A stretch of 64,000 nucleotides of DNA from Bacillus sp. (in: firmicutes) (GCA_017656295.1 JACDOC010000003.1:174968-238967), one strand, 5' to 3'; shown: positions 48,280 through 60,669, numbered from the stretch's first letter. Translations and numbers: made by a program. Notes: generated by a model from the sequence alone, not told the origin.

Positions 48280-48305
48280 GTTTCTCACCCTCCTCTACCT
48301 GGCTC

Positions 48306-48950
48306 TTACTGATCAGAAGCAAGGGCCACAAAGGCTTTCGTTATATTGGTTTTTGTAATCCGTCCAATCACTTCAAAACCTTGCTCGGTTTCTTTCACAA
48401 CAGGTAGAGCATCGATTTGTTTTTCAATTAACTTTTTGGCGACTTCAATTAATAAATCGTCCTTTTGGCACATCGTAATGTTTGGCATACGTGTCATGAT
48501 AATATTGACAGGGATTGTCGTTAATTCCTGCTTCCCGATGCTGGCTCGTAACAAATCTTTCCGGGACAATACTCCGACAAGATGACTTTTGTCATCTACG
48601 ACAAATAGCGTCCCAACATCCTCTAAAAACATCGTCACAATCGCGTCATAAACCGATACATTTTCATTTACGACAACCGGAATGGATTGGTAATCTTTTA
48701 CATGGATTTTTTTTAGATTTTCCGTTAATAGCTGTGTGCCAGATTTTCCTGTATAAAAATAGCCAACACGTGGACGAGCGTCTAAATAACCAGCCATCGT
48801 TAAAATAGCTAAATCTGGCCGTAAAGTCGCCCGTGTCAAATTAAGCTTTTCAGCAATATGCTCACCTGTAATTGGACCGTTCTCTTTTACGATTTGCAAG
48901 ATTTGTTCTTGCCGCTTATTTAGTTCGATTGTCCTCACCACCTGACTCAC
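48306..48950 (-). CDS. ccpN: Catabolite repressor CcpN
   Basis: Represses gluconeogenic genes during glycolytic growth. The 214-residue protein has an N-terminal winged helix (RQEQILQIVKENGPITGEHIAEKLNLT) and two CBS domains (about 75-135 and 145-205) with GTLFVVDD and IDALPVV for nucleotide sensing. Several GTG codons (48950, 48941, 48938) are possible starts; none has a well-spaced SD, so the first few residues are uncertain. Confidence 0.93.
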   Translation of the reverse strand: MSQVVRTIELNKRQEQILQIVKENGPITGEHIAEKLNLTRATLRPDLAILTMAGYLDARPRVGYFYTGKSGTQLLTENLKKIHVKDYQSIPVVVNENVSVYDAIVTMFLEDVGTLFVVDDKSHLVGVLSRKDLLRASIGKQELTTIPVNIIMTRMPNITMCQKDDLLIEVAKKLIEKQIDALPVVKETEQGFEVIGRITKTNITKAFVALASDQ

Positions 48951-49020
48951 TACAAATGTGTTACACTTTATATAAATTATTATATACTATTCCAGTACAA
49001 TTAGAAGAATTTTAAGTAGA

Positions 49021-49053
49021 AAAATGTATCGAGAAACCCCCCGATACATTTTT
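49021..49053. terminator. Terminator after glyS
   Basis: AAAATGTATCG pairs with CGATACATTTT; T runs on both strands. It lies 30 bases after the glyS stop. Confidence 0.8.
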
Positions 49054-49082
49054 TATCCGATTGAAATTGTAAGAATGTGAGA

Positions 49083-51155
49083 TTACTTTACCATAATCTC
49101 ATTCACGTTGGCAAAAGATAATATGATGTGAGCAAGTTCGTTCATATGTGACAATCGATTGTTTTTAATTTTTTCATTTTGATCCATAACCATGGTATGC
49201 TCAAAATACGCTTCAATCGCTGGGCGTAATGATTTTAGTAACTCGTATTTTTCTTCCTCTGATGCGGTTTCTGAAAATGCTTTTCGAATATGTTCGAGTT
49301 CGTTATATAATGTATGTTCATGGCCGTTTTGGAATAACCCTGGGTCGATGGTAGTAACTTTTTCTGCTTTTTTCGCAATATTGACGACACGGCTTAAAGC
49401 TTCGATTACAGATTTAAAGTCGTCATCTTCTTTATGGTTTTGAAGGACACGTGCCCGATCAAAGAGCTGTGGAAGCGACGAAATTTGTCCCTTTAAAACA
49501 CTTTCTACAATATCATAACGAATATTTTCTTCTTGCAATACATACTTTAGGCGCAATTTAAAGAACTGTATGATTTCTTCTTCTAATTCAAATGCCTCTT
49601 TAGAACCAATACCATCAACTATCACTTGTTGTACGGCTTCCGTTACTAGTTGTGGAAGAGGTATGCTCCATTGATGATGAAGCAACGTTTGAACGATTCC
49701 TAACGCCTGTCTTCTTAATGCATATGGATCTTGAGAACCGCTTGGTATCAAGTCGATAGCAAAGAAAGAGGCGATGGTGTCCAGCTTATCTGCAATCCCT
49801 ACTACTGCACCGATCGAAGAAGCTGCCGGTACATCATCAGCCGAACGAGGTTGGTAATGCTCATTTACCGCACGAGCCACTCGTTCATCTTCGCCTAAAA
49901 GGAGGGCATATTTTTCTCCCATTATTCCTTGAAGTTCAGGGAACTCATAGACCATTTGAGTGACAAGGTCAAATTTACTAATTTGTGCCGCTCGGTCAAC
50001 TAGTGATTGTTCTTCCTTCGTAAATTGAAGTAGTTCGGCTAATTGATTAGAAAGCTTACGAACACGTTCTACTTTTTCACTTAAAGTACCAATTTCTTCA
50101 TGATAAACAATAGATTTTAGTTTTGCTAACGCTTGGTCGATTGATAGTTTTTGGTCTTCTTGATAGAAGAAGTCCGCATCCGCTAAACGAGCTCGTAATA
50201 CTTTTTCGTTTCCTTTCGCAACCGTTTCTAAATAACGGTCATCACCGTTACGCACTGTCACGAAATACGGTAAAAGGTTTCCTTCTGCATTTTTAACAGG
50301 GAAATAGCGTTGATGCTCTTTCATTGTTGTAATTAATACTTCTTCCGGAATCGCTAAAAATTTCTCTTGGAACGTTCCAAATAAAGCTGTTGGGTACTCC
50401 ACTAAGTTGTTCACTTCTTCTAATAATTCTTCGTCGATCGGAATTTGCCATTGCTGCTTTTCTTCTAATGCTTGAATTTGGTTAAGAATCATCTCTTTTC
50501 TTTCTTTTGGATTTGCAATTACGTATTGTTCTTTTAAAGCGTCCTCATATTCTGCTGGTCGTTCAATGGATCGTTGGCTACCTAAAAACCGATGTCCGTA
50601 CGTTAAACGATCAGTTGAAACATTCGCGACAGAGAAAGGAATGATCTCTTCTCCGAAAAGAGCTAACAACCATTTGATTGGACGAATATATCGAAGTTCT
50701 TGATTCGCCCATCTCATATTTTTAGGGAACGATAGACTTCTTACAACGTGTGCTAGCTCGGGTAAAATTGACATGGTGCTTTTTCCTTTAATAAATTTGT
50801 TGACAAAGCAATATTCGACGCCGTTCACTTCTTTAAAATAAATATCATTAACATCTACACCCTGCCCCCGACTAAATCCTAGAGCCGCTTTCGTCCATTC
50901 ACCGTTTTCATCGATGGCGATTTTTTTTGCTGGACCTCTCGCTTCTTCATGAATATCTTCTTGTGACTCAGCCACATCTTTTACATAAACCGCTAACCGT
51001 CTTGGAGTAGAAAAAAGGCGAACTTCACCAAACGTAATTTTTTGGTCTTGGAAAAATTGCTTAATTTTTTCACCTAATTGATTCATGGACGGTGTTATAA
51101 CATTTGCCGGCATTTCTTCCAGACCAATTTCTAGGAGAAAATCACGCTTACTCAT
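49083..51155 (-). CDS. glyS: Glycyl-tRNA synthetase beta subunit
   Basis: This 690-residue partner of GlyQ in the heterotetrameric bacterial glycyl-tRNA synthetase opens with [11 protein letters not shown] and has PTRRLA-like and HQRYF(P) motifs, an HD-like region and a C-terminal anticodon-binding domain. Its ATG overlaps the glyQ stop by 4 bases, so translation is coupled. Confidence 0.97.
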   Translation of the reverse strand: MSKRDFLLEIGLEEMPANVITPSMNQLGEKIKQFFQDQKITFGEVRLFSTPRRLAVYVKDVAESQEDIHEEARGPAKKIAIDENGEWTKAALGFSRGQGVDVNDIYFKEVNGVEYCFVNKFIKGKSTMSILPELAHVVRSLSFPKNMRWANQELRYIRPIKWLLALFGEEIIPFSVANVSTDRLTYGHRFLGSQRSIERPAEYEDALKEQYVIANPKERKEMILNQIQALEEKQQWQIPIDEELLEEVNNLVEYPTALFGTFQEKFLAIPEEVLITTMKEHQRYFPVKNAEGNLLPYFVTVRNGDDRYLETVAKGNEKVLRARLADADFFYQEDQKLSIDQALAKLKSIVYHEEIGTLSEKVERVRKLSNQLAELLQFTKEEQSLVDRAAQISKFDLVTQMVYEFPELQGIMGEKYALLLGEDERVARAVNEHYQPRSADDVPAASSIGAVVGIADKLDTIASFFAIDLIPSGSQDPYALRRQALGIVQTLLHHQWSIPLPQLVTEAVQQVIVDGIGSKEAFELEEEIIQFFKLRLKYVLQEENIRYDIVESVLKGQISSLPQLFDRARVLQNHKEDDDFKSVIEALSRVVNIAKKAEKVTTIDPGLFQNGHEHTLYNELEHIRKAFSETASEEEKYELLKSLRPAIEAYFEHTMVMDQNEKIKNNRLSHMNELAHIILSFANVNEIMVK

Positions 51156-52042
51156 TTTGCATTGTCCTCCTTTTGTTGTTTCAAAATCGGAAATCCTAGC
51201 TTTTCTCGCTCTTGATAGAATGTTTTCGCTACTTGTCGAGCAAGGTTCCGCATTCGACCGATATAACCTGTTCGCTCAGTTACGGAAATAGCCCCTTTCG
51301 CATCAAGCAAATTAAAAACGTGTGAACATTTTAAGACGTAATCATACGCTGGATGCACAAGTCCTTCTTCCATTTGTTTCTTTGCTTCCGCTTCAAATGT
51401 GTTAAATAAATCGAAAAGCATGTCCGTATTCGACGTTTCAAACGTATATTTGGAGTGTTCATATTCTGGTTGATAAAAAATATCACGTACGGTAAAACCG
51501 TTTGTCCATTCTAAATCAAATACATTTTCTTTATTTTGGATATAGGAAGCTAACCGTTCAATTCCGTATGTGATTTCCACTGAAACTGGTTTACATTCAA
51601 GTCCCCCGACTTGTTGGAAATACGTAAATTGAGTGATTTCCATTCCGTCTAACCATACTTCCCAACCAAGTCCCGCACAACCAAGGGATGGATTTTCCCA
51701 GTTATCTTCTACAAAACGAATATCATGTTTTAACGGATCGATTCCTAAAGCGCGTAATGAATCTAAATAAATTTCTTGAATGTTATCAGGAGATGGTTTC
51801 ATAATAACTTGGAATTGGTGATGTTGGTATAGTCGGTTCGGATTTTCTCCGTACCTTCCGTCAGCAGGACGACGCGAAGGCTCTACGTATGCCACATTCC
51901 ATGGTTCAGGGCCGATGGCTCGCAAAAAGGTGTACGGGCTCATCGTACCCGCCCCTTTTTCTACATCGTATGCTTGCATTAAAATACATCCTTGATCGGA
52001 CCAATGCTTCTGTAAAGTTAAAATCATGTCTTGAATGTTCAT
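51152..52042 (-). CDS. glyQ: Glycyl-tRNA synthetase alpha subunit
   Basis: This 296-residue class II catalytic subunit charges tRNA-Gly. Visible are [19 protein letters not shown], the [28 protein letters not shown] motif 2 region, and GLEYGIERL-like motif 3 ([13 protein letters not shown]). Expression is controlled by the glycine T-box leader directly upstream. AGGTGTTAC precedes ATG. Confidence 0.97.
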   Translation of the reverse strand: MNIQDMILTLQKHWSDQGCILMQAYDVEKGAGTMSPYTFLRAIGPEPWNVAYVEPSRRPADGRYGENPNRLYQHHQFQVIMKPSPDNIQEIYLDSLRALGIDPLKHDIRFVEDNWENPSLGCAGLGWEVWLDGMEITQFTYFQQVGGLECKPVSVEITYGIERLASYIQNKENVFDLEWTNGFTVRDIFYQPEYEHSKYTFETSNTDMLFDLFNTFEAEAKKQMEEGLVHPAYDYVLKCSHVFNLLDAKGAISVTERTGYIGRMRNLARQVAKTFYQEREKLGFPILKQQKEDNAK

Positions 52043-52069
52043 CGTAACACCTCCATGAATTATTCAACT

Positions 52070-52316
52070 AAAAAACTCCCGTCTCTATGCTTACGCATAG
52101 GGACGAGAGTTAACCCGCGGTTCCACCCTATTTGCTGTTCTCAAAACAAGAACAGCCACCTTTACTACCGCTCTTTTGAGAAAGAACGGGTATCGTTGCT
52201 CCAGACTGCCTTCCTTAACACTCTATACCCTAGCTCGCACCATCCTAGGTTCGCTTTTATAGAGGACGTTAAGTACTCCTTTCCTTCATAGCAACATCTT
52301 TATGTAGTTATTGCTA
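52070..52316 (-). promoter_or_regulatory. Glycine T-box leader of glyQS
   Basis: The minus-strand leader contains the T-box bulge core (GGGTGGAACCGCGGG, around 52112-52127), a terminator (ACTCTCGTCCCTATG pairing with CATAGAGACGGGAGT, then Ts, 52070-52111), and a stem I with conserved AGGATGGTGCGAGCTAGG distal loop. The specifier-loop codon is GGC (52210-52208), which selects tRNA-Gly. Uncharged tRNA-Gly would stabilise the antiterminator. Confidence 0.93.
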
Positions 52317-52322
52317 CTGACA

Positions 52323-52351
52323 ATAATAATCGGTTTTAAGAAAAAGTGCAA
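52323..52351 (-). promoter_or_regulatory. Promoter of the glyQS T-box transcript
   Basis: On the minus strand TTGCAC, 17 bases, TATTAT, between the recO stop and the T-box. Transcription would start near 52316. Confidence 0.75.
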
Positions 52352-52367
52352 CTACCAATGAGCTGAA

Positions 52368-53120
52368 CTATGAAAGTCCTTCAAGTTTCGAAAGCTGTTG
52401 TAAAAACTTTTTCGATTTTAGTTGAATTCCTGAATATTCCTCGTAATACGCATCGATAAGGGAGCGCAGTTGTTGCTTCGTTTCTTTTTTCACCGATATA
52501 GTGCCGAGTCGCGATAAGTCTAAATAATAAAAGAGGCGAAATAATTTGACGGCAACAGGCGATACGGAAAGGTGGTATGAGTCTTTCGGTGCACATGTAG
52601 AACATAAAATGCCATTTTCCCGTAAAGAAAAAACAAAAGAACCTTCTTTTTTTCCACAAGATACACACGAATGAACGTGAGGATACAATCCTAATACTTC
52701 TAACATTTTTACTTCGAAAATGTTTGTCAGTATCTCTGGGTCATGTCCCTCATTGATGTAATGTATGGTTTGATACAGCAATTCAAATAAAAAGGGGTTC
52801 GGCTTTTTCTCTTCGACGCTTCGATCGAGAAGCTCTAGTATGTACGCTACGTATGCTGTTAAAACGATGTCTTCTCGTATCGAGCGCATTGAGGAAATCG
52901 TTTCACCTTGATATAACGTATGCAGTCCTCTGCTTTTTTGAATGAGAAAATATCCGTAAGTCATAGGTAACGCCAGGGCAGCGAAACGATTGCTCGGCTT
53001 TTTCGCCCCCCTGGCCATCACCCCAATTTTTCCTTTCTCTCTCGTAAAAACCGTTAAAATTTTATTAGACTCACCATAATCTCTTGACTTAATAACGATT
53101 CCTTCCACTTTTTCAAACAC
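52368..53120 (-). CDS. recO: DNA repair protein RecO
   Basis: Loads RecA onto SSB-coated gaps together with RecR. The 250-residue protein has an N-terminal OB fold (EGIVIKSRDYGESNKILTVF), helical middle and a four-Cys zinc site (CVSCGKKEG and CSTCAPK, about 152-184). The start is GTG 53120 with GAGGGTGG 6 bases upstream. Position upstream of era with yqzL matches B. subtilis. Confidence 0.95.
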   Translation of the reverse strand: MFEKVEGIVIKSRDYGESNKILTVFTREKGKIGVMARGAKKPSNRFAALALPMTYGYFLIQKSRGLHTLYQGETISSMRSIREDIVLTAYVAYILELLDRSVEEKKPNPFLFELLYQTIHYINEGHDPEILTNIFEVKMLEVLGLYPHVHSCVSCGKKEGSFVFSLRENGILCSTCAPKDSYHLSVSPVAVKLFRLFYYLDLSRLGTISVKKETKQQLRSLIDAYYEEYSGIQLKSKKFLQQLSKLEGLS

Positions 53121-53202
53121 GTAATGCCACCCTCTCGAGATTGGCCTATTAGGGATTGATCCTTTACTACTTTAAAGTAGCGCGGGACTGTCCCTTAATC
53201 AA

Positions 53203-53343
53203 TTAAAGAGGGAAATCAACTTCTGCTAGTTCATCTTCCGTTGGATTCGGTTCTTTCTTTTTTTCCTTCTCTAGTTCTTTAAAGAGAAGGTAAGTTTGGA
53301 TATCTCCAGTTTTTGTGAATACATTCCAGGTGAATTCTAACAT
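53203..53343 (-). CDS. yqzL: YqzL small protein
   Basis: A 46-residue acidic protein, MLEFTWNVFTKTGDIQTYL at the start and EVDFPL at the end, too short for most gene finders. GGTGGGG stands about 4-6 bases before ATG. The aromatic N-terminal segment and the place between era and recO match B. subtilis YqzL. Function is unknown. Confidence 0.85.
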   Translation of the reverse strand: MLEFTWNVFTKTGDIQTYLLFKELEKEKKKEPNPTEDELAEVDFPL

Positions 53344-53434
53344 AGAAACCCCACCTTTCCGTTTTGAAACTAGCATGCACTTCCCATTAATGCGGTGTTA
53401 TCGTTAGCATTGCCCGATGCAAATCATTCATTCA

Positions 53435-53464
53435 ACGTAATTTTTTCTAATATTAGAAAAAACG
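53435..53464 (-). terminator. Possible weak terminator after era
   Basis: TTTTTTCTAATATTAGAAAAAA is a perfect AT-only palindrome flanked by ACGT on both sides, 10 bases after the era stop. The stem is AT-rich, so efficiency is doubtful. Confidence 0.4.
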
Positions 53465-53474
53465 TCTCACCAAA

Positions 53475-54831
<1,357 letters not shown>

Positions 54832-54895
54832 TTATTGAAAAGTGTTTGGTGACAACATTTTATATGAATTTAGAACCGTTTTCAAATATGAGTGT

Positions 54896-54922
54896 AAAAA
54901 AACTCGGCCTAGGCCGAGTTTA
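54896..54922 (-). terminator. Terminator between dgkA and cdd
   Basis: AAACTCGGCC and GGCCGAGTTT form a GC-rich stem with a two-base centre and five Ts on the minus strand. It separates the ybeY-dgkA transcript from cdd-era. Confidence 0.85.
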
Positions 54923-54941
54923 AGTCTTCCCGTTTGCAAAT

Positions 54942-55319
54942 TTATAGTCCCCATTTACTCAACAATTTAGGCAGAATAATAATTAGACCGATGATTACTG
55001 TCATTATCGCGTACACAAATACTGCACCAGCTGCAATATCTTTCGCCATTTTAGCGAGCGGATGGTATTCTCCAGTAACTAAGTCAACGGTTCGCTCGAT
55101 GGCAGTATTCATCATCTCCAAGGCTAGCATTCCAAAGATTGAAAAAATAATTAACGCCCATTCGATTGCTGACAAAGGTAGAAACAAGCTAACGATGACA
55201 ACGAAAAAGGCGATGAAAACATGAATACGAAAATTTTGTTCTTTTTCCCATGTGAGTTTGATGCCATTGACTGCAAACGAAAAAGAACGGATAAACCGAG
55301 ACCATCCTTTATCTTTCAA
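54942..55319 (-). CDS. dgkA: Undecaprenol/diacylglycerol kinase family DgkA
   Basis: This 125-residue membrane kinase has three membrane segments and the family motif [13 protein letters not shown] (about 70-82); in Gram-positives it phosphorylates undecaprenol for cell-wall lipid carrier recycling. The long frame starts at TTG 55325, one base from the SD; TTG 55319 with AGGGGAG 7 bases upstream is preferred. It overlaps ybeY. Confidence 0.93.
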   Translation of the reverse strand: MKDKGWSRFIRSFSFAVNGIKLTWEKEQNFRIHVFIAFFVVIVSLFLPLSAIEWALIIFSIFGMLALEMMNTAIERTVDLVTGEYHPLAKMAKDIAAGAVFVYAIMTVIIGLIIILPKLLSKWGL

Positions 55320-55779
55320 GTCCAAACTCCCCTAAAAGATCTTTTTGTCTCGAAAACATCACTTTTTCTTCTTCTTCCGTCATATGATCGTATCCGAGCA
55401 AATGCAAAAAGCCGTGTAAAGCCAAAAACCCTAACTCTCGTTTAAACGAGTGACCATACTCGTTTGCCTGCTCACGCGCTTTCGGTACCGAAATAATGAT
55501 ATCTCCTAGTACCCTTGGCATATCCAAGCCGATAATTTCCGTTTCCCCTTCTCCAAGTTCTTCTAAGGCAAAGGAAATGACGTCGGTTGGGCGATCTTTC
55601 CCGCGATAATCACGATTGATTTCTTGAATTCGTTCGTTGGTTACAAACGTTACAGAAACCTCACTACCTCCTTGTACCTCTTCTTTTTCAGCCGCAAAAT
55701 TCAATAAGTTTTCAATGAGTTCTAATTCTTCTTCGGATAGCTCATTTGTTTCATCAATCATATCAATTTCTAATCTCAT
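55309..55779 (-). CDS. ybeY: Endoribonuclease YbeY
   Basis: Zinc endoRNase for 16S rRNA 3' maturation and ribosome quality control. The 156-residue protein has the signature [11 protein letters not shown] (three zinc His, about 121-131) and [12 protein letters not shown]. Its ATG overlaps the pgpH stop by 4 bases and its end overlaps dgkA. Confidence 0.96.
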   Translation of the reverse strand: MRLEIDMIDETNELSEEELELIENLLNFAAEKEEVQGGSEVSVTFVTNERIQEINRDYRGKDRPTDVISFALEELGEGETEIIGLDMPRVLGDIIISVPKAREQANEYGHSFKRELGFLALHGFLHLLGYDHMTEEEEKVMFSRQKDLLGEFGLER

Positions 55780-57953
55780 TTTTCTTCACCTTCTGTTTGT
55801 TTTTGGACGTCTGGATATTCGATTCTCGAATGGAAAATACCATTTAACGTTTCACAAAGTGTCTTTTTCACCACTTCCAACTCTTTTAACGTTATATCAC
55901 ATTCATTAAATTGTCCATCCTGTAATCGATCTTGTACAATATTTTGAACAATTTGTTTAATTTGTTCTGGCGTTGGATGATTTAATGAACGAACAGCGGC
56001 TTCCACACTATCAGCTATACTAACAACAGCCGCTTCTTTTGATTGGGGTTTAGGTCCTGGATAGCGATACGCCTGTTCGTCGACATCTTCTCCTAATTCC
56101 TTCGCCTTGTGATAAAAATATTTCAACAATGTCGTTCCATGATGTTGCTCGGCTATATCAACAATTTCTTTCGGCATTTTATGTTTCCGTAGCACTTTTG
56201 CCCCGTCAACGGCATGAGCAATGATAATTTCTTTACTTGTCTCCGGTGACAACCGATCGTGGGGATTTGAGCGATTCATTTGATTTTCAATGAAAAAGTG
56301 AGGGCGCTTCGTTTTACCTATGTCGTGATAATAGCATCCAACTCTTGCTAACAAGCCGTTTGCCCCAATCGCCTCACAAGCCGACTCCGCTAAATTTGCC
56401 ACCATGACACTATGGTGATACGTCCCAGGAGCCTCGGTTAATATTTTCTTTAACAAGGGATGGTTCGGATTCGACAATTCAATGAGACGAATCGTTGATA
56501 ATATTCCAAACCCCGCTTCAAAAAACGGCAATAACCCAATTGTTAAAATAGCGGACATCACTCCAGAGGTAAAAGCAAAGACAATATAATTCATATAATC
56601 TTCGTTTGTTAGTTGACCGTTTGCTAACAAAATGAGCGAAAAAATGAGTAGAACATTGACGAAAGAAACGAAAAACCCAGCCTGTAAGATGTTCGAGCGA
56701 TGATTCGTTTTCGATAAAAATAAAATTCCTGCAAGACCGCTAAACAATATATACACAGCTATTTCTACATGAATGATACCGTTGAGCGCATCATGAAAAA
56801 CGATGCTACCACACGCTGCCAAGATGATCGTCATCATGATGGCTAGCCGTTCATTAAGCATTATTCGCACTAGCATCGGCGCCATCGCTGCTGGATAAAT
56901 ATAACCAATATTAGTGATTTCAAACACTTCCATCAAACCGACAATTTTCATTAAAATGATCGACGTAATAAAAATAATACTGAGTAAAATTAAATAGGTT
57001 TGTTTTTTTTCCTCTTGTAACGGAAGAGATTTAAAGTGATAGTAAAGAGCGCCGATGATGATCAAAACAAAAATAGCTAATCCAAAGAAAGGCTTTTTGG
57101 ACATGTTGTTATTTAATAGCCCAAGAAGTTGCAATTGTCGATATTTTTCCCGATCGATTAAGTGACCTTCGAGTACAATCACTTGTCCCTCTAATATTTT
57201 TACCGGTTCTACATTCTCCATTGCAACTTTTTTGCGCTTGTCAGTTAATTCTTCATCAAAAATTTCATTGGCAACAATTGCATATGAACCCAATTCAATC
57301 GCCGCTCTTTTTAACGACTCTTCTAACGGATATTTACTTATTTTTTCCTCGATTTCTTTCTTTTTTTCCTCGACTTCCTCATCGCGGATACGATCTTGCA
57401 TTATCATCTCTACTTGCTTCTCGACAATCGTTTTTACACGTGTGAATTCCGTATCATTAGCTAATAGTAATGTTTTAAACATTTGATCCGAAAGCGATAA
57501 CGTAACATCTTCAGAAACGTTCGCAGTTAATTTGGATTTTAATAAGGACAATTGTGTATCTATTGAAGGTTCTTCTTGTTTTATATCGTCAACCTCTTCC
57601 CCTTCAGCTGGAGGTTGTGGAGATTTGGCTTCCAATTTCGTTTCTTGAATAAAATCAAATATAGACGTTAGTAAGGATAATCGGTTTTTTCCAATTTCTT
57701 CTTTATACACATAAACATCTTCAACTTCTTCTGCTGCTTTAAGCCGCTCTTCTTCCGTTTTGGCTTCATCTTGTATCGTTATCGGTGAACGGATCGTATG
57801 TTCCGCAATAGAAAATAGTTCAATATCATACGTTTCAGGCTTCACATGATTATACAACACTCCGTATAGTACAACGGCCAGAAGAAAAAAAATCAGTAGG
57901 GTAAATACTTTATAGCTCAACATCGACCTTATTTTTTGAATAAGATGTTGCAT
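55776..57953 (-). CDS. pgpH: 7TM-HD family c-di-AMP phosphodiesterase PgpH/YqfF
   Basis: This 725-residue membrane phosphodiesterase degrades c-di-AMP. It has an N-terminal anchor (about 14-33), an extracellular 7TMR-HDED domain with Glu/Lys-rich helices (45-280), seven membrane segments (285-490) and a cytosolic HD domain with HHS, YYHDIGK (HD pair) and IADSVEAA. The acidic C-terminal tail is short. First gene of pgpH-ybeY-dgkA. Confidence 0.95.
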   Translation of the reverse strand: MQHLIQKIRSMLSYKVFTLLIFFLLAVVLYGVLYNHVKPETYDIELFSIAEHTIRSPITIQDEAKTEEERLKAAEEVEDVYVYKEEIGKNRLSLLTSIFDFIQETKLEAKSPQPPAEGEEVDDIKQEEPSIDTQLSLLKSKLTANVSEDVTLSLSDQMFKTLLLANDTEFTRVKTIVEKQVEMIMQDRIRDEEVEEKKKEIEEKISKYPLEESLKRAAIELGSYAIVANEIFDEELTDKRKKVAMENVEPVKILEGQVIVLEGHLIDREKYRQLQLLGLLNNNMSKKPFFGLAIFVLIIIGALYYHFKSLPLQEEKKQTYLILLSIIFITSIILMKIVGLMEVFEITNIGYIYPAAMAPMLVRIMLNERLAIMMTIILAACGSIVFHDALNGIIHVEIAVYILFSGLAGILFLSKTNHRSNILQAGFFVSFVNVLLIFSLILLANGQLTNEDYMNYIVFAFTSGVMSAILTIGLLPFFEAGFGILSTIRLIELSNPNHPLLKKILTEAPGTYHHSVMVANLAESACEAIGANGLLARVGCYYHDIGKTKRPHFFIENQMNRSNPHDRLSPETSKEIIIAHAVDGAKVLRKHKMPKEIVDIAEQHHGTTLLKYFYHKAKELGEDVDEQAYRYPGPKPQSKEAAVVSIADSVEAAVRSLNHPTPEQIKQIVQNIVQDRLQDGQFNECDITLKELEVVKKTLCETLNGIFHSRIEYPDVQKQTEGEEK

Positions 57954-58083
57954 AAAAGAAGACCTCTCCTATACCCCCTCAATTATTGAGGGAATTTTCA
58001 ATATTTCATAACTATGTAAAATGATAACAGTTTTTCTTAAAAAATTCATCATGATTAACCGACTAGAAATTAACTTACGGTGA

Positions 58084-58119
58084 AAAAAGATGAACACTAG
58101 GTTATTCCCTAGTGTTCAT
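58084..58119 (-). terminator. Terminator after phoH
   Basis: ATGAACACTAGG pairs with CCTAGTGTTCAT around a 6-base loop, followed by six Ts on the minus strand. It touches the phoH stop. Confidence 0.88.
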
Positions 58120-59087
58120 TAGTCTTTTTCTTGTTTTTCATTATATGCTTGAATAATTTTAGCGACAAGCGGATGACGAACAACATCGCCTTGTTCTAAA
58201 TAAACGAAAGAAATTCCAGAAACGTCATTTAATGTTTTTTCCGCCGCGATTAAGCCTGATTGAACACCACGTGGTAAGTCCACTTGCGTTTGATCTCCCG
58301 TGATGACCATTTTAGAGCCAAACCCTAAGCGGGTAAGGAACATTTTCATTTGGGCCGTTGTTGTATTTTGTGCTTCATCTAAAATAACAAATGCATCTTC
58401 AAGCGTTCGACCACGCATATAAGCGAGAGGAGCAATTTCAATCGTCCCGCGATCAATCAATCGAACGGTTTGCTCAACTCCTAACACATCATGTAATGCA
58501 TCGTACAATGGACGTAAATAAGGGTCTACTTTTTCTTTTAAATCCCCTGGAAGAAATCCTAAGCTCTCCCCTGCTTCTACAGCAGGTCGAGTAAGAATTA
58601 TTTTTTTAACCATCCCTTTTTTTAACGCATCTACTGCCATAACAACAGCTAAATATGTTTTCCCAGTACCTGCAGGGCCAATTCCAAAAACTAAGTCATG
58701 TTTACGAATCGCTTGAATGTACTGGCGTTGACCTAGCGTTTTGACACGTATACTTTTGCCTTTAACGCTTTTTGCAATTTCTTCCTCGAATAGCTCGCCA
58801 AAATATTCTAATGTACCCCTTTTTCCCATCTCTAGGGCATAAATAACATCACGGGTACTAATGGAAATGCCTTTTCGAATCACGGTTAAAAGCTGTTGAA
58901 TCACATCATAAATAATATGAACATCTTGCTCATTTCCGATTATGTCGACCGTTTCTCCACGAGTAACAATCGAAACCGGAAACGATTGCTCCATCAGTTT
59001 GAGATGAGTATCGGAAATACCGAATAAACTCATCGCTTCATTTGGATTGTCTAGATGAATCGTTTGAGTATAGCGTGTTTCTGTCAT
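58119..59087 (-). CDS. phoH: PhoH-like ATPase
   Basis: This 322-residue cytosolic P-loop ATPase has Walker A GPAGTGKTYLA (about 137-147), Walker B FVILDEAQN and an N-terminal KH-like region. PhoH-like proteins are linked to RNA handling and often neighbour ybeY, as here. Its ATG overlaps the yqfD stop by 4 bases. Confidence 0.95.
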   Translation of the reverse strand: MTETRYTQTIHLDNPNEAMSLFGISDTHLKLMEQSFPVSIVTRGETVDIIGNEQDVHIIYDVIQQLLTVIRKGISISTRDVIYALEMGKRGTLEYFGELFEEEIAKSVKGKSIRVKTLGQRQYIQAIRKHDLVFGIGPAGTGKTYLAVVMAVDALKKGMVKKIILTRPAVEAGESLGFLPGDLKEKVDPYLRPLYDALHDVLGVEQTVRLIDRGTIEIAPLAYMRGRTLEDAFVILDEAQNTTTAQMKMFLTRLGFGSKMVITGDQTQVDLPRGVQSGLIAAEKTLNDVSGISFVYLEQGDVVRHPLVAKIIQAYNEKQEKD

Positions 59088-60277
59088 TCCACATCTCCTT
59101 GAATTATTGGTTGAGCTTCTGCGATGTTTTCTATCACTTGGAAATATATTGATACCTTTACTTTACCATTCTCTATACGTTGTTGCAAAACTTTTTCCCC
59201 TTTAATTCGGGCCCCTTCAGGCAACGTTTTTATTAAATTGTCGCGTCCGATGGCAATTGCGGCTTCGAGCGCTTCTTCCTTTGAATACGTACGTTCCACT
59301 TCTTCTGTTTCCCACACTACTTCCTTTGAATACGAGATTGGTAATTTCCATCCGAGAAAATGGAGAGGGTATTGATTCGTCTCTTTTTGAACATTCGTAA
59401 ATTCAGGGGATTCGAATCCCCATATAGGAATTGAAAAACTTCCGAAAGAAAGACGATGTGTCTTATGGGAGTTTCCGGTCATAACGGTAAATTGTGATGT
59501 TAAAGGAAGTTCTACATCAGTCTTGTACCATGTTTCTGCCCAAACTTCTCCCTTTGCAGGAACAACCTTAGAAAATTCACCCTTACCGATGACACCTTGA
59601 ACTAAAATTTGGCCTTTTGCCACATACTCATGAACCGACACTAATGGTTGTCCGTTTTCAATAAACAACTGGACAATTACACCGTTTTTTTTGGCAATCA
59701 AGTTTTGAGGACCTATATATTCAACTGGTGGTGGTGTATTTTTTTCTACGACTTCAAAATGGTAGGTTGTCCCTTTTAATTGCACACCAATCCATGTGAC
59801 TTCTTTCAATTCATTCGTCAATTTGCGCTGAATTGTTTGGACATCATCGATGTAAAATCGAAGTTTTCCTTTTGTAATTCCCATTTCTTTTAACTGTTTT
59901 TCAATTTTATGTTCTAATTCTGGAGATGCCCCTTTTATTTCAATTCCCCATACCATATTGGATAAAAGAAACACCGCCCCTAAAAACAAAATGATGCCGA
60001 CGAAAAAGCCGCTGTTCTTCATGACACGTTTCCATAAAAACGGCATCCCTACTCCTCGTAAAAAGGACAAACGAATCGGTTCTTTTCGAACATAACGCCG
60101 CAGTTTATGTATATCTTTGAGCATCACATAAAAAGTGATGGTATCGGTGCCTTGACGTTTAATATTCCATAATGCGATTTGAGCATTCATTAACCGATTC
60201 ACAAACCGCTCTACCCCCACTCCGCGCGCTCTGACTAACACGGTCCCTTGAAAAAAGGTCACCCATTGATTTTTCAT
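59084..60277 (-). CDS. yqfD: Sporulation protein YqfD
   Basis: This 397-residue protein has an N-terminal cytosolic beta domain of about 85 residues, one membrane helix (about 92-112, FFVGIILFLGAVFLLSNMVWG) and a large extracytoplasmic domain (113-397). It belongs to the SpoIV-type YqfD family; B. subtilis yqfD mutants are reported to affect sporulation. It precedes phoH with a 4-base overlap and follows yqfC by 14 bases. Confidence 0.92.
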   Translation of the reverse strand: MKNQWVTFFQGTVLVRARGVGVERFVNRLMNAQIALWNIKRQGTDTITFYVMLKDIHKLRRYVRKEPIRLSFLRGVGMPFLWKRVMKNSGFFVGIILFLGAVFLLSNMVWGIEIKGASPELEHKIEKQLKEMGITKGKLRFYIDDVQTIQRKLTNELKEVTWIGVQLKGTTYHFEVVEKNTPPPVEYIGPQNLIAKKNGVIVQLFIENGQPLVSVHEYVAKGQILVQGVIGKGEFSKVVPAKGEVWAETWYKTDVELPLTSQFTVMTGNSHKTHRLSFGSFSIPIWGFESPEFTNVQKETNQYPLHFLGWKLPISYSKEVVWETEEVERTYSKEEALEAAIAIGRDNLIKTLPEGARIKGEKVLQQRIENGKVKVSIYFQVIENIAEAQPIIQGDVE

Positions 60278-60291
60278 TGCCTATAGCCCCC

Positions 60292-60576
60292 TTACTCATC
60301 CAAATAAATCACTTGATCAATATTCCCTTCAAGCAATATTTCTTCCGGTAAAATCGTTTTAATGACGAAGGAGTGCCCTTTTATAAGCAGTTGTCCTTGT
60401 TTTAACAACAAGCGGAGTTCTTTATCTGAAAAGGATAAAAGTCCTTTATGATTTTCAATATAAATGTGAATTTTTCCAATCATCGTAATGCGGGGTAAGT
60501 CCATTAAAATGTCATTCGGAAGGTCCATTTGCTGGGAAAACCAACGTTTCATTGTTTGTCGAAAGTTCCGGATCAT
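60292..60576 (-). CDS. yqfC: Sporulation protein YqfC
   Basis: This 94-residue mostly beta protein (DLPNDILMDLPRITMIG near the N terminus) matches YqfC, a YabP-like sporulation family. The long frame starts at 60612; AAAGGGGG lies 8 bases before ATG 60576, giving the usual length. Co-transcribed with yqfD and phoH. The upstream gap to yqfB contains a terminator. Confidence 0.9.
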   Translation of the reverse strand: MIRNFRQTMKRWFSQQMDLPNDILMDLPRITMIGKIHIYIENHKGLLSFSDKELRLLLKQGQLLIKGHSFVIKTILPEEILLEGNIDQVIYLDE

Positions 60577-60636
60577 GAAAGAACCCCCTTTCATCTCATA
60601 TGTATGAATCACTAGAGCATTTCAGCACCACGTAAT

Positions 60637-60669
60637 AAAAAAAACCTGCCCAGGATGGACAGGTTTTTA
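60637..60669 (-). terminator. Terminator after yqfB
   Basis: AAAACCTG and CAGGTTTT plus inner CC/GG pairs form a stem with T run on the minus strand; it overlaps the yqfB stop. Confidence 0.85.

Noticed and set aside
52070..52316. Glycine riboswitch upstream of glyQ
   Set aside because: The T-box core, specifier codon and terminator identify a tRNA-sensing T-box, not a glycine aptamer.
53161..53200. Terminator between yqzL and recO from GGGACTGTCCC and the TTTAAA palindrome
   Set aside because: The palindromes are short, separate, and lack a T run on the transcribed strand.
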